Positions 23,241 to 32,261 of a DNA stretch of 39,734 nt are shown piece after piece. The position numbers were made by a program, and so were the translations under genes. The stretch comes from Acidobacteriota bacterium (GTDB lineage Bacteria; Acidobacteriota; Aminicenantia; Aminicenantales; UBA4085): positions 1 to 39,734 of the forward strand of contig JAQULS010000009.1 in assembly GCA_028749235.1 (NCBI GenBank), written 5' to 3'. Numbering within the stretch: the first letter of the stretch is position 1; each line of letters opens with the position of its first letter. The notes under the pieces are model-generated. The model was not told the DNA's origin. It was given only the letters and a program-made list of their open reading frames with translations, and did no database searches.

Positions 23241-26200
23241 ATGGGCGCCCTCGACCGGATCATCGAATCGTCCCTCCGCAGGCGCGTGCTTGTCCTGGTC
23301 GGCGTCGCCGTCCTCGTCGGGCTCGGCGTCTGGTCGTTCCTCAAGATTCCTCTCGACGCTTTCCCCGACGTGACCAACATCCAGGTCGAAGTCCTTTCGG
23401 AGGCACCGGGCTTGGCCCCGCTCGAAGTCGAAAAGCTGGTCACCCATCCGGTCGAGCTGACCTTGCAGGGGATGCCTCGCCTAGCCCAGATGCGCTCGGT
23501 CTCCAAGTTCGGCCTGTCGGTCATCACCGCCGTCTTCGAGGACGGGGTGGACATCTCCTTCGCCCGCCAGCTCGTCCTGGAGCGGCTGATCGAAGCCCGC
23601 GAACGCGTGCCGCAAGGGATCGAGATCGCCATGGGACCGATCTCGACGGCCATGGGCGAAATCTATCAGTACACGCTCTCGAGCCCTATCCCGACCGCCG
23701 AGCCGGGTCAAACCGCCGCCCTCACCGAGCTGCGAACCCTTCAGGACTGGACCCTGGCCCCCATCCTCAAATCCATCCCCGGGGTGAGCGAGATCAATTC
23801 CTTCGGCGGCTTCATCAAGCAGATCCAGGTCGTCGTCGACCCCGACAAGCTCGTGAAGTACGGCCTCAACCTCTCCGACGCGGCCGAGGCCCTGCGCCGC
23901 AACAACCTCAATGCCGGCGGCAACATCCTTCAGGACCGCTCCCAGCAGTACATTGTCCGCGGGGTCGGGTTCCTGCAGTCCCCGGAGGAGATCGACATGA
24001 TCGCCCTCAAGGCCGACCGCGGCACTCCGGTCCTCATGCGGGACGTGGCCCAGGCCTCTTCGGGCCAAGCCGTCCGCCAGGGCGGGGCGATGATCGACGG
24101 CCGGGGCGAGTGCGTCGGCGGCGTCGTCATGATGCTGCGGGGGGCCAATCCGCGCGAGGTCGTCCGGGCCGTCGAGGCCCATATCGCCGAGATCAACGCC
24201 GGCGGTGTTCTGCCGGCCGGGGTCAAGGTCGTGCCCTACTACCGCCGCTCCGACATCGTCGGCAAGAGCGTTCGGACCGTGTATGAAGCCCTGATCATCG
24301 GCTCGTTGTTCGTCGTCTTCATCCTGTATCTTTTCCTGCGCTCCTTCCGCGGCGCCTTCATCGTCATCCTGGCCCTGCCCCTGGCTACCCTGTTCACTTT
24401 CATCACCATGCGCCTGGCCGGGCTGTCCGCCAACCTGATGTCCCTGGGCGGGCTGGCCATCTCGATCGGCATGATCATCGACGCGACCATCATCCAGGTC
24501 GAAAACGTCCAGCGCCACCTGTCCGAAGCCGGCCGGGGAGCGCGCAAGCTGCCTATCGTCCTCAAGTCCGTGCTTGAGGTCCGCAAGCCGAGCATCTTCG
24601 GTGAGCTGATCATCGCCCTGACCTTCATCCCCATCTTCGCCCTGCAGGGAATCGAGGGCAAGATGTTCCAGCCGCTGGCCTTTACCCACGTCATCGCCCT
24701 CTTCGGCTCGCTGCTCTTATCGATCGTCGCCATCCCGGCTTTCTGTTTCCTGGTTCTGAAGCCGCAGCCGGAGAAGCGGAGCTTCGTCATCGAGGGGGCC
24801 CGCAAAGCCTACCTGCCTCTCCTTCGCTGGGGCCTCGACCACAAGGTCGTTTTGGCGGCCGGCTCCATCCTCCTTCTCGCCGGCACCCTGGCTATCGTCC
24901 CCCGGCTGGGGACGGAGTTCATGCCCATCATGGACGAGGCGGCCTTCGACATGGACTTCCAGTTTCTGCCCGGGATCACTCTGGCCGACTCCCTGGAGGC
25001 CAGCCGCAAAGTCGAGGAGCGGTTGATGAAGTTTCCCGAGCTCATCACCGTCGTCGGCAAGACCGGCCAGACGGGCCTCGCCATCGAGGCGCGGGGGGTG
25101 GAGAAGACCGGCTTCGTCGGGATGCTCAAGCCGCGTTCGGAATGGACCTCGGCCAAAACGCGCGAGGAGCTGTTCGACAAGATGCGGGCCTCCCTGGCCG
25201 ACATCCCCGGCCTCGCCTTCTCCTTCAGCCAGCCGATCGCTTGCCGCATCGACGAACTGGTGGCCGGAACCCGGGCCCAGCTGATCGTCAAGCTGTTCGG
25301 GGACGACCTCGACGTCCTCAAGGACCGGGCCGCGCATATCGCCGGGGTCCTGGCCGGGATGCGGGGCACCAAAGACCTGGTCGTGGAGAGCGTCTCCGGC
25401 CAGCCCTACGTGACCATCCGGCCGAACCGGGCCGCCATCGCCCGTTACGGGATGTCGGTCGAGGACGTCCAGATGGTCGTCGAGACCGCCGTCGGGGGCC
25501 GGACCGTGACCCGGATGTACGAGGGCGAGAAGTTTTTCGGCATCCAGCTCCGCTACCCCGAGAGCCGGCGAAGCTCGGTGGAAGCCATCGGCTCAATCCT
25601 CATCGCGACCCCGCACGGAGGCCGACTGCCGTTGTCCGAGCTGGCCTCCGTCTCGGCGGGGGAGGGGCCGGCCCAGATCAGCCGCGAGTCCGGCCGGCGC
25701 CGGATCGGCATCGAATGCAACATCGGAAGCCGCGATTTGGGCGGCTATGTGGCCGAAGCTCGGAGCAAGATCAGGCGGGCCGTCCCCCTGCCGGCCGGCT
25801 ACTACCTGACCTACGGCGGCCAATTCGAAAACCAGCAGAGGGCCATGCGCCGGCTGGCCATCATCCTACCGGCTACCATCGGGCTGATCCTGTTTCTTTT
25901 GTTCACGACCTTCAACTCCTTCAAGCTGGCCCTGCTCATTCTCCTCAACCTGCCGTTTGCTCTGATCGGCGGCGTGCTTTCGCTGGCGATCTCCGGCCTG
26001 TACCTTTCCGTCCCCGCCTCGGTCGGGTTCATCGCCCTATTCGGCATCGCCGTCCTCAACGGCATCGTGCTCCTTTCGTACATCGTCCAGATGCGCGAGA
26101 GCGGGCGGCCGCTCAACGAGGCGATTATCGAGGGTTGTTCGAACCGGCTGCGGCCCGTTCTGATGACGGCGACGATCACGATCTTCAGCCTTCTGCCCCT

Positions 26201-26342
26201 GCTCTTCGCCCAGGGGCCGGGCTCGGAGATCCAGCGGCCGCTGGCCGTGGTCGTGGTGGGTGGTCTGTTGACGTCGACCCTGATGACGCTTCTCGTCCTG
26301 CCGGCCCTCTATGCTTGGGCGGCCGGCCGCCGCCGGTCATAA
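23241..26342 (+). CDS. czcA: Heavy-metal efflux RND pump (CzcA/CusA family)
   Basis: A 1033-residue proton-driven inner-membrane pump with the standard 12-helix RND plan: helix 1 at about 13-33, helices 2-6 at about 345-505, helix 7 at about 536-553 and helices 8-12 at about 860-1028. Helix 4 contains SIGMIIDATIIQVEN with Asp414 and Glu421, the spacing of the CusA proton-relay pair. The first Asp of the CzcA DFG motif is Ser here. The Cu/Ag-binding Met triad of CusA is not conserved: by ungapped local alignment the positions are Asp572, Lys622 and Glu672. RIDELVAGTRAQLIVKLFGDD resembles the divalent-cation CzcA group. Zn/Co/Ni/Cd export is therefore more likely than Cu, but unproven. The stop codon abuts a strong hairpin. 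Confidence 0.92.
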   Translation: MGALDRIIESSLRRRVLVLVGVAVLVGLGVWSFLKIPLDAFPDVTNIQVEVLSEAPGLAPLEVEKLVTHPVELTLQGMPRLAQMRSVSKFGLSVITAVFEDGVDISFARQLVLERLIEARERVPQGIEIAMGPISTAMGEIYQYTLSSPIPTAEPGQTAALTELRTLQDWTLAPILKSIPGVSEINSFGGFIKQIQVVVDPDKLVKYGLNLSDAAEALRRNNLNAGGNILQDRSQQYIVRGVGFLQSPEEIDMIALKADRGTPVLMRDVAQASSGQAVRQGGAMIDGRGECVGGVVMMLRGANPREVVRAVEAHIAEINAGGVLPAGVKVVPYYRRSDIVGKSVRTVYEALIIGSLFVVFILYLFLRSFRGAFIVILALPLATLFTFITMRLAGLSANLMSLGGLAISIGMIIDATIIQVENVQRHLSEAGRGARKLPIVLKSVLEVRKPSIFGELIIALTFIPIFALQGIEGKMFQPLAFTHVIALFGSLLLSIVAIPAFCFLVLKPQPEKRSFVIEGARKAYLPLLRWGLDHKVVLAAGSILLLAGTLAIVPRLGTEFMPIMDEAAFDMDFQFLPGITLADSLEASRKVEERLMKFPELITVVGKTGQTGLAIEARGVEKTGFVGMLKPRSEWTSAKTREELFDKMRASLADIPGLAFSFSQPIACRIDELVAGTRAQLIVKLFGDDLDVLKDRAAHIAGVLAGMRGTKDLVVESVSGQPYVTIRPNRAAIARYGMSVEDVQMVVETAVGGRTVTRMYEGEKFFGIQLRYPESRRSSVEAIGSILIATPHGGRLPLSELASVSAGEGPAQISRESGRRRIGIECNIGSRDLGGYVAEARSKIRRAVPLPAGYYLTYGGQFENQQRAMRRLAIILPATIGLILFLLFTTFNSFKLALLILLNLPFALIGGVLSLAISGLYLSVPASVGFIALFGIAVLNGIVLLSYIVQMRESGRPLNEAIIEGCSNRLRPVLMTATITIFSLLPLLFAQGPGSEIQRPLAVVVVGGLLTSTLMTLLVLPALYAWAAGRRRS

Positions 26343-26385
26343 AAAAGCCCCGCCCTCATCCCGTTGGGAGGATGAGGGCGGGGCT
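26341..26385 (-). terminator. Intrinsic terminator of the minus-strand RND operon, possibly bidirectional
   Basis: A perfect 16-bp stem (arms 26346-26361 and 26370-26385, GC-rich, AGCCCCGCCCTCATCC) with an 8-base loop. Read on the minus strand, it is followed by a T6 run (A-run 26341-26346 on the plus strand), as for a rho-independent terminator of the leftward operon ending at 26440. The same stem immediately follows the plus-strand czcA stop but has no T-run in that direction. Confidence 0.92.
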
Positions 26386-26439
26386 TCGGCTCTGATCAGA
26401 TCCCGGCGACGCTTTGATCGCCCTCGTTATGACGAATTC

Positions 26440-29400
26440 CTATTCGGTCATGGCGGGCGCTTGCCCGGCCGACGGTTCATGCTCCTGCGGCTTCTTCTTT
26501 TTCGGCGTCAGCTTGTCGGCCACCACATAGAACGAGGGGACGACCACCAGGCTCAGGATCGTAGACAGGATCAGGCCGCCGATGACGCCGACGGCCATGG
26601 GCATCCGGATCTCGGAGCCTGAGCCCAGCCCCAGGGCGGGCGGGATGGCGGCCATCATGGTCGCAGTCGCCGTCATCAGGATCGGCCGCAGGCGGATGGG
26701 ACCGGCCTTCTGCATGGACTCGCGGGCGCTGAAGCCCTTGACCTTGAAGGCGTTGGCGTAATCGACCAGGATGATCGAGTTTTTCTTGACGATGCCCATC
26801 AGCAGCAGCAGCCCGATCATGCTGAAGATGTTGAGAGACAGCCCGGCGATGGCCAGGGCGAAGACCGCGCCGGCGATCGACAGCGGCAGGATGGTGATGA
26901 TCGTGATCGGGTCCTTGTAGGAGTTGAACTGGGAGGCCAGGATCATATAAGCGATGCCGATGCCGAGCAGCATGGCAAAGAGCAGGCTGCTCATCGATTC
27001 GCGGAAGGCGACGCTGGCGCCGCCCAGCACGACCCGGTAGCCGAGGGGTAGGCCCTTGGCCATGCTCTCGACAAAGCGGATGGCCTCGTCCTGAGAGTGG
27101 CCCGGGGCGACGTTGGCGTACATGGAAATGGCCCGTTCGCGGTCCTTGCGGGTGATGGCCTGCAGGGCCGGCTGCTCCTCGTATGTGACCAGGGAGGACA
27201 GCGGGACGAGCTCGTTCGAGCGGGTCCGAACCTTCATCCGGGCCAGGTCCTCGGGCCGGGTCCGCTGGGCGGCCAGCAGTTTCAGCCGGACGTCGACCCG
27301 GCGGCCGCCGGTGCTGTACTTGCCCACCCGGACGCCGCCGACCAGGGCGTTCAGGGTCGTGGCCACTTCGTCGATAGAAACACCCACGTCGGCCGCCATG
27401 GCCCGGTCCGGGGTGATCCGCAGTTCGGGCTGGCCGATGCGGTAGTCGGAGTCGAGGTCCATGACGATGCCGCTGTCGCGCAGGTCGTTCATGATCCGCT
27501 GGCTCAAGGCGATGAGCTGATCCCAGTTCGAGCCGCGGACGGAGAACTCGACCGGAAAGCCGCGCTGGGCGGTCAGGCCCTGTTGGGACAGGTCCTGGAT
27601 GACGGCCCGGATGCCGGGAACGGAGTTCAGCTCCCGCCGCAGGATGGTCGAGAGCTCGGCCACGTTCAGGTCCCGCTTCTTGGCCGGAAGCAGGGTGATG
27701 TTCATGAAGCCCCCGCTGCCCATGCCGGAGGAGGTGAAGCACTGGATGACTTCGGGCCGCGCGGTGACGATGTCCTCGGCCCGTTGCAGGAGCTTGCCCG
27801 TCTCGATGATGTCGGCACCGACCTGGATTTGCAGCCGGATGGACATCCGGCTGAGGTCCTGCGAGGGGACCATCTCGGCCGGCATGCCGGTCAGGACGAT
27901 CATGGCCCCGCCGAAGACGAGAAGCGCCCCGGCCAGGATCCAGAAGGGATGGCGGAGGCTTTTGCCCAGGATGCGGGAATAGAAGCGCTCCAGACCCCGG
28001 AAGCCCCTGTCGACGGCCTGCCCGACCCGGCTTCGTCCCTCCCGCGACGTCCGCAGGAACTGCGAGCAGCGGGCCGGGGCCAGGGTCACGGCCTCGATGT
28101 ACGACAGCAGGACGGCCAGGCAGAGGGTGACGCCGAACTGCATGAAAAAGCGGCCGATGACGCCCTTGACGAAGACGACCGGGATGAAGATGGCCACGAC
28201 GGCCAGGGTGGCGGCCAGGGCGGCGAAGGCGATCTCCTGCGTCCCGCCCAGGGCGGCCTGGATCAGAGTCTGGCCTCCCTCGCGGTGGCGGAAGATGTTC
28301 TCCATGACCATGATGGCATCGTCGACGACGATGCCGACGGCCAAGGCCATGGCCAGCAGGGTGAAGGTATTGAAGGTGTAGCCCAGGAAGTAGATGATGG
28401 CCACCGTGCCCAGCAGGGACATGGGGATGGCCAGGACGACGTTGAGGGTCGAAGACAGCGAGCCCAGGAAAAGCCAGCAGACGAAGGCCGTCAGGACGAC
28501 CGAGAGCAGGATCTCGAACTCGATCTCCCGCACCGACTCTTCGATGAACTGGGTGGTGTCGAAGACGACGGCCACCTCCAAGCCCTCGGGCAGAGTCTTC
28601 TGGAAGCCGGCCAGGGTCTCGCGGACCTGGCGGGCCACGGCCACGGCGTTGGAGCCGCGCTGCTTCTTGATCGATAGGCCCTGGGCCTGGATGCCGTTGA
28701 GCCGGGCGATGCGGCGGGTGTCGTCGAAGCCGTCCTCGACCAGGGCCACGTCGTTGATGTAGATGGGCGCGCCGCCGACCTGGCGGATACTGATTTTGCG
28801 CAGCGTCTCGATGTCAATGGCCTCGCCCAGGACGCGCAGGTTGACCTCGCGGCCCGGCGTCTCCAGCCGCCCGGCCGGCAGCTCGACGTGCTCGCGCTGC
28901 AGGGCCGAGATGACGTCGCGCACGGTGACGCCCTTCTCGTCCAGCTTGACCGCATCCAGCCAGACCCGGACGTTGCGGTCCTGGAAGCCCATCAGGCTGA
29001 TCTCGCCGACGCCGGGGATGGTCTGCAGCTTCTCTTTCAGGCTGTACTGGATCAGGTCGCCCAGGACGCGCGGCGGCACGGGGCCGGCCAGCGAGATCAT
29101 CATGATCGGCTGGTCCTCGGGGTTGCTCTTGGAGATGGTTGGCGGGTCCATGTCGCGCGGCAGGGAGCGCTGAGCCTGGGCCACCTTGGCCTGGACGTCC
29201 TGCAGGGCCAGCTCGATGTTGCGGGACAGGTCGAACTCCAGGGTGACCGAGGCGCCGCCCGAACGGCAGCTCGAGCTGATGGCCTTCAGCCCCTCGACCT
29301 GGACGAGCGCCTCCTCCAGGCCCTGGACGACGTCGTTCTCGACGACCTCGGGAGCCGCGCCCGGCCAGGAGACGTTGACCGAGATGGTCGGAAAATCGAC

Positions 29401-29517
29401 ATCGGGGAACTGGCTGATGCCGATCCGGGTGGCGGCCACGACGCCGAAGACGATCGTGCCGGCCATCAGCATCCAGGCCAGCACCGGCTTGCGGACGCAG
29501 GCTTCGGTGATCTTCAT
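26440..29517 (-). CDS. RND multidrug-type efflux pump (AcrB/MdtB, HAE-1-like)
   Basis: A 1025-residue inner-membrane proton antiporter. The N-terminal CVRKPVLAWMLMAGTIVFGVVA helix is followed by a porter domain beginning GISQFPDVDFPTISV, helices 2-6 (about 335-495), a second large periplasmic domain and helices 8-12 in the C-terminal part. Helix 4 carries AVGIVVDDAIMVMEN with the twin Asp399-Asp400 of the proton relay, as in hydrophobe/amphiphile exporters and unlike the metal pump next door. Substrate is not predictable; MdtB/C- or MexF-like drugs, bile-like compounds or lipids are possible. It is the last gene of a channel-adaptor-pump operon and ends before a strong terminator. Confidence 0.94.
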   Translation of the reverse strand: MKITEACVRKPVLAWMLMAGTIVFGVVAATRIGISQFPDVDFPTISVNVSWPGAAPEVVENDVVQGLEEALVQVEGLKAISSSCRSGGASVTLEFDLSRNIELALQDVQAKVAQAQRSLPRDMDPPTISKSNPEDQPIMMISLAGPVPPRVLGDLIQYSLKEKLQTIPGVGEISLMGFQDRNVRVWLDAVKLDEKGVTVRDVISALQREHVELPAGRLETPGREVNLRVLGEAIDIETLRKISIRQVGGAPIYINDVALVEDGFDDTRRIARLNGIQAQGLSIKKQRGSNAVAVARQVRETLAGFQKTLPEGLEVAVVFDTTQFIEESVREIEFEILLSVVLTAFVCWLFLGSLSSTLNVVLAIPMSLLGTVAIIYFLGYTFNTFTLLAMALAVGIVVDDAIMVMENIFRHREGGQTLIQAALGGTQEIAFAALAATLAVVAIFIPVVFVKGVIGRFFMQFGVTLCLAVLLSYIEAVTLAPARCSQFLRTSREGRSRVGQAVDRGFRGLERFYSRILGKSLRHPFWILAGALLVFGGAMIVLTGMPAEMVPSQDLSRMSIRLQIQVGADIIETGKLLQRAEDIVTARPEVIQCFTSSGMGSGGFMNITLLPAKKRDLNVAELSTILRRELNSVPGIRAVIQDLSQQGLTAQRGFPVEFSVRGSNWDQLIALSQRIMNDLRDSGIVMDLDSDYRIGQPELRITPDRAMAADVGVSIDEVATTLNALVGGVRVGKYSTGGRRVDVRLKLLAAQRTRPEDLARMKVRTRSNELVPLSSLVTYEEQPALQAITRKDRERAISMYANVAPGHSQDEAIRFVESMAKGLPLGYRVVLGGASVAFRESMSSLLFAMLLGIGIAYMILASQFNSYKDPITIITILPLSIAGAVFALAIAGLSLNIFSMIGLLLLMGIVKKNSIILVDYANAFKVKGFSARESMQKAGPIRLRPILMTATATMMAAIPPALGLGSGSEIRMPMAVGVIGGLILSTILSLVVVPSFYVVADKLTPKKKKPQEHEPSAGQAPAMTE

Positions 29518-29547
29518 GGCGGGGTCCTTTCGAGCCTCCGGGGCCGA

Positions 29548-30726
29548 TCAGCGCCCGGCGGGGGGCTTGTCGCCGGCGGGCTTCTCGCCCTCCGTGCCGG
29601 GCATGCCGCCCGGGGGCATGACGCGGACCGGGAATCCGTTCTGCAGAGACTCGGTCCCCCGCACGACCAGGCTCTCGCCGATCGCCAGCCCCGAGAGAAC
29701 CTCGGCCTGGCCGTCGATGGTCCGCATGCCGATGGTCAGGATGCGTTCCTTGGCCACCCCGTCCTCCACGACGAAGGCGATGAACCCGCGCTCGCTGGGC
29801 CGGATGGCGGTCTGGCGGATGACGGGCGCTTCGCGCGGCTTGCTGACCGGGATGGTGATTTCGACGAAGGAGCCGGGCCGCAGGGTCGAGTCGGCCGAGT
29901 CGCGGACGTGACCGGTCACCTCGACCATGCGCGAAGACTCGTCGGCCGAGGCGGCGATGTTGGTCAGGACCGCGGTGTAGATCTTGGGATTGTCACGGAC
30001 CTGGAAGCTGGCCACGATGCCGTTACGCAGCTGCGCGGCGTCGCGTTCGGGGACACGGAAACGAAGGAGGAGCGGATCCCGCCGAACCAGAGAGGCTAGG
30101 ACGGTGCCGACTTGAACATACTGCCCCGTCTGGACGGTCCGCGTCTGGACGGCGCCCCCGAACGGCGCCCGGACGTAGGCGTCGCGCAGGTTGAGCTTGG
30201 CCTGATTCAGGGCGGCCTGGGTCTGGGCCACGTCGGCGGCGGCCAGCCGGACCTTGGTCCGCCAAGTCTCCAGCTCCTCGCCCGGGATCAAGCCGGGATT
30301 CTGCACGCTGACGGCCTCGCGGCGCTTGAGGCCCGCTTCGGCGTCGGCCTTGGATGCCACCGCCCGATCGTAGGTGGCCTGGGCCGACTCGACGGTCAGA
30401 TTGTACCGCTCGGGCTCGATCTCGACCAGGGGGTCGCCGGGGTTGACGTAGCTGCCCTCGGCGAACAAGACCCGGTCGACGATGCCGGCCACCCGCGCGG
30501 TGACCTGGACCTTCTCGAAGGCCTCCACGGCGCCGACGGCGCTGACGCTGAAGATGAGGGAGCGGACGCCGACCTTTTCGACCTCGACCGGGAATGACAT
30601 CCGGGCTCCCTTGGCGACGCCGGACGCCTTGGCCTCCGTTCCGTCTTTCTTGGCGCAGCCGGAGAGGCCGAGCCAGCCTACCGCCAGCAGGGCGGCGAGG
30701 ATTCCGACAAGAGTCTTATTTTTCAA
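29548..30726 (-). CDS. RND periplasmic adaptor (AcrA/MdtA-like), lipoprotein
   Basis: A 392-residue membrane fusion protein. The signal peptide ends GLSGC, so Cys24 is probably lipidated. The biotinyl-lipoyl-like domain (ARVAGIVDRVLFAEGSYVNPGDPLVEIEP), a coiled-coil hairpin (about 105-195) and the returning strand AYVRAPFGGAVQTRTVQTGQYV are clear. A beta-barrel follows, then a Pro/Gly-rich C-terminal tail. The start is TTG at 30726, supported by AAAGGAG seven bases upstream, and overlaps the 3' end of the channel gene by 11 bp. The pump gene follows 30 bp after its stop. Confidence 0.92.
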   Translation of the reverse strand: MKNKTLVGILAALLAVGWLGLSGCAKKDGTEAKASGVAKGARMSFPVEVEKVGVRSLIFSVSAVGAVEAFEKVQVTARVAGIVDRVLFAEGSYVNPGDPLVEIEPERYNLTVESAQATYDRAVASKADAEAGLKRREAVSVQNPGLIPGEELETWRTKVRLAAADVAQTQAALNQAKLNLRDAYVRAPFGGAVQTRTVQTGQYVQVGTVLASLVRRDPLLLRFRVPERDAAQLRNGIVASFQVRDNPKIYTAVLTNIAASADESSRMVEVTGHVRDSADSTLRPGSFVEITIPVSKPREAPVIRQTAIRPSERGFIAFVVEDGVAKERILTIGMRTIDGQAEVLSGLAIGESLVVRGTESLQNGFPVRVMPPGGMPGTEGEKPAGDKPPAGR

Positions 30727-32086
30727 GGCGAGGCTCCTTTCCCAGGGGGTCCAACCCCAAAGCGGACTCGAAGTTCAAGTAGGCCGAACCCACCCCGTAG
30801 CGGGCCCGGACAAGATCGACGGCCGCCTCGAACAGGCTGACGTTGGCATCGGCGACCTGAAGGGCCGAGGCGAGGCCCTGGCGATAGAGCTCGGCCGTTT
30901 CGGCCGCGTTGCGGATCGCGACGTCGTGGGCCACGATCGCCTTCTTCAGCCCGGCCCGCTGGCTCTCCAGGGAGACGATGGCGCTCCGCACGTCGAGATC
31001 GACCTGCCGCAAACCGGCTTGCACGTTCAGGTCCGCCTGGTAGGCCAGGGCCTTCTGCTCGGAATATTCGCCGTTGCGGCTCAAGCCGTCGAAGATGCTC
31101 CAGTTCATGGTCAGGCCGGCGTTCCAGTTGAAGTTTTTTCCCGTCAGTCCGGCCTCGTTGGTGTAGGTGTAGCGGCCGTTGAGGGTCAGGGTGGGCAGCC
31201 ATTTGAGGGTCGGCTCGATGATCAGGGCGTGCTGGCTGCGGGCCGCGGAACGCAAGGCCTGGACGTCGGCCCGGCGGGCTTGGGCCTGGCCGATCAGCTG
31301 GCCGATCGGGGCGATCGCCTCCTCGACCGACTTGAGCAGGAAATCGGGCACCGCAAGCTTCTTGGGCGCCGGGACGTTGAGCAGGAAGCCCAGTCCGAGG
31401 TAGCTCGCGTCCACCTCGCCCTGGACTTGGGCCGCGCCCATCTCGGCGGTGGCGAACTCGAGCTCGGCCCGGGTGACGTCATTGGCCGAGACGATCCCGG
31501 CCGCGAAGCGGGCCTTGGCCGCATCCAGGCTCTGCTGGGCGTATTCCATCCGGCGCTTGGAAGCCCCCAGAACCTGGTCCTGGCTCAAGGCGCCGAGGAA
31601 AGCCGTCCCGACGTCGAAGGCCACGCGGCGCTTGCTGTCGAAGGCGCTGAAGGATTCGGTATCGAGGTTGGCGCCGGCCGCAAGCAGCGCCGGCAGGTTG
31701 GCCGAGTTGAACAGGGTCATGCTCAAGTTGGCCGCCCCCGACAGTCCGTTGTAGCTCTGGACGATGATGTTCTGGTTGCCGATCAGCCGGGCCACTTCGA
31801 ACGGCCGGCGGGTGTAGGTCCCCGTGACGTTCACGGAGGGGAGAAAGGAGGCCTTGGCCTGGACCAGCCGGGATCTGGCGATCCGGATATCCTGGTCGGC
31901 CGAGAGGGCCCGTTCGTTGTTGGCCAAGGCCAGACGGATGGCCGTCTCCAGGGTCATGGCTCCCTCCTCGGCCGCCGCCTGGGCGGCAGCGAGGGGCGCG
32001 ATCGAACCGACAGCCAGGCCGAGCAGGAGGAGGCCGGTGAGAGCCCGGCCGGAGACGCTCCTTCTAAGTCGCGGTTTCTTGTCCAT
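30716..32086 (-). CDS. TolC-family outer-membrane efflux protein (RND operon)
   Basis: From ATG 32086 (GGAG about 11 bases upstream) this is a 456-residue protein. It has an N-terminal signal (LTGLLLLGLAVGSIAPLAAAQA) and two outer-membrane efflux repeats: MTLETAIRLALANNERALSADQDIRIARSRLVQAKASFLPSV in the first half and ADVQALRSAARSQHALIIEPTLKWLPTLTLNG in the second. It heads the operon followed by adaptor and AcrB-like pump, so the three very probably form one tripartite exporter. A longer upstream frame in the same phase begins in the promoter region and is not used. Confidence 0.92.
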   Translation of the reverse strand: MDKKPRLRRSVSGRALTGLLLLGLAVGSIAPLAAAQAAAEEGAMTLETAIRLALANNERALSADQDIRIARSRLVQAKASFLPSVNVTGTYTRRPFEVARLIGNQNIIVQSYNGLSGAANLSMTLFNSANLPALLAAGANLDTESFSAFDSKRRVAFDVGTAFLGALSQDQVLGASKRRMEYAQQSLDAAKARFAAGIVSANDVTRAELEFATAEMGAAQVQGEVDASYLGLGFLLNVPAPKKLAVPDFLLKSVEEAIAPIGQLIGQAQARRADVQALRSAARSQHALIIEPTLKWLPTLTLNGRYTYTNEAGLTGKNFNWNAGLTMNWSIFDGLSRNGEYSEQKALAYQADLNVQAGLRQVDLDVRSAIVSLESQRAGLKKAIVAHDVAIRNAAETAELYRQGLASALQVADANVSLFEAAVDLVRARYGVGSAYLNFESALGLDPLGKEPRLEK

Positions 32087-32162
32087 GATGATCCATTCTC
32101 CAGCCTGTATCCCGGGAGCGGGGCCGTCCGGGCGGTTCCGGTTCCGGGCTTGAAAAGGAGCC

Positions 32163-32168
32163 ATTATA
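32163..32168 (-). promoter_or_regulatory. Candidate -10 element of the RND operon promoter
   Basis: A perfect TATAAT on the minus strand at 32163-32168, about 77 bases before the channel ATG. The -35 position at 17-bp spacing is part of a T-run (TTTTTT), far from TTGACA, so activation or an upstream T-rich contribution may be needed. Confidence 0.45.
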
Positions 32169-32184
32169 CGCCCTCTTCCGCCCT

Positions 32185-32236
32185 AAAAAAAATACGGCCG
32201 TCGTTCGACCCCGCGTTCGGGGCCGGGCGGCGGCCG
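32185..32236 (-). terminator. Possible intrinsic terminator after the MacAB-like operon
   Basis: On the minus strand, after the channel gene that ends at 32262, there is a stem-loop formed by CGGCCG arms (32231-32236 and 32195-32200) around an inner 5-bp stem (CCCCG/CGGGG, 32209-32222). A T8 run follows (plus-strand A-run 32185-32192). The outer and inner stems are separated by unpaired bases, so efficiency is uncertain. Confidence 0.45.
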
Positions 32237-32261
32237 CAGTCTGCGCACATCCAGGACAAGG

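Noticed and set aside
26341-26385. Plus-strand terminator of the czcA operon
   Set aside because: The stem follows the czcA stop at once but has no T-run on the plus strand; it is assigned to the minus-strand operon, with bidirectional action only possible.
27097-28677. A 526-codon plus-strand open frame
   Set aside because: It is antisense to the AcrB-like pump, with low-complexity Asp/Gly/His/Gln composition and no motif.
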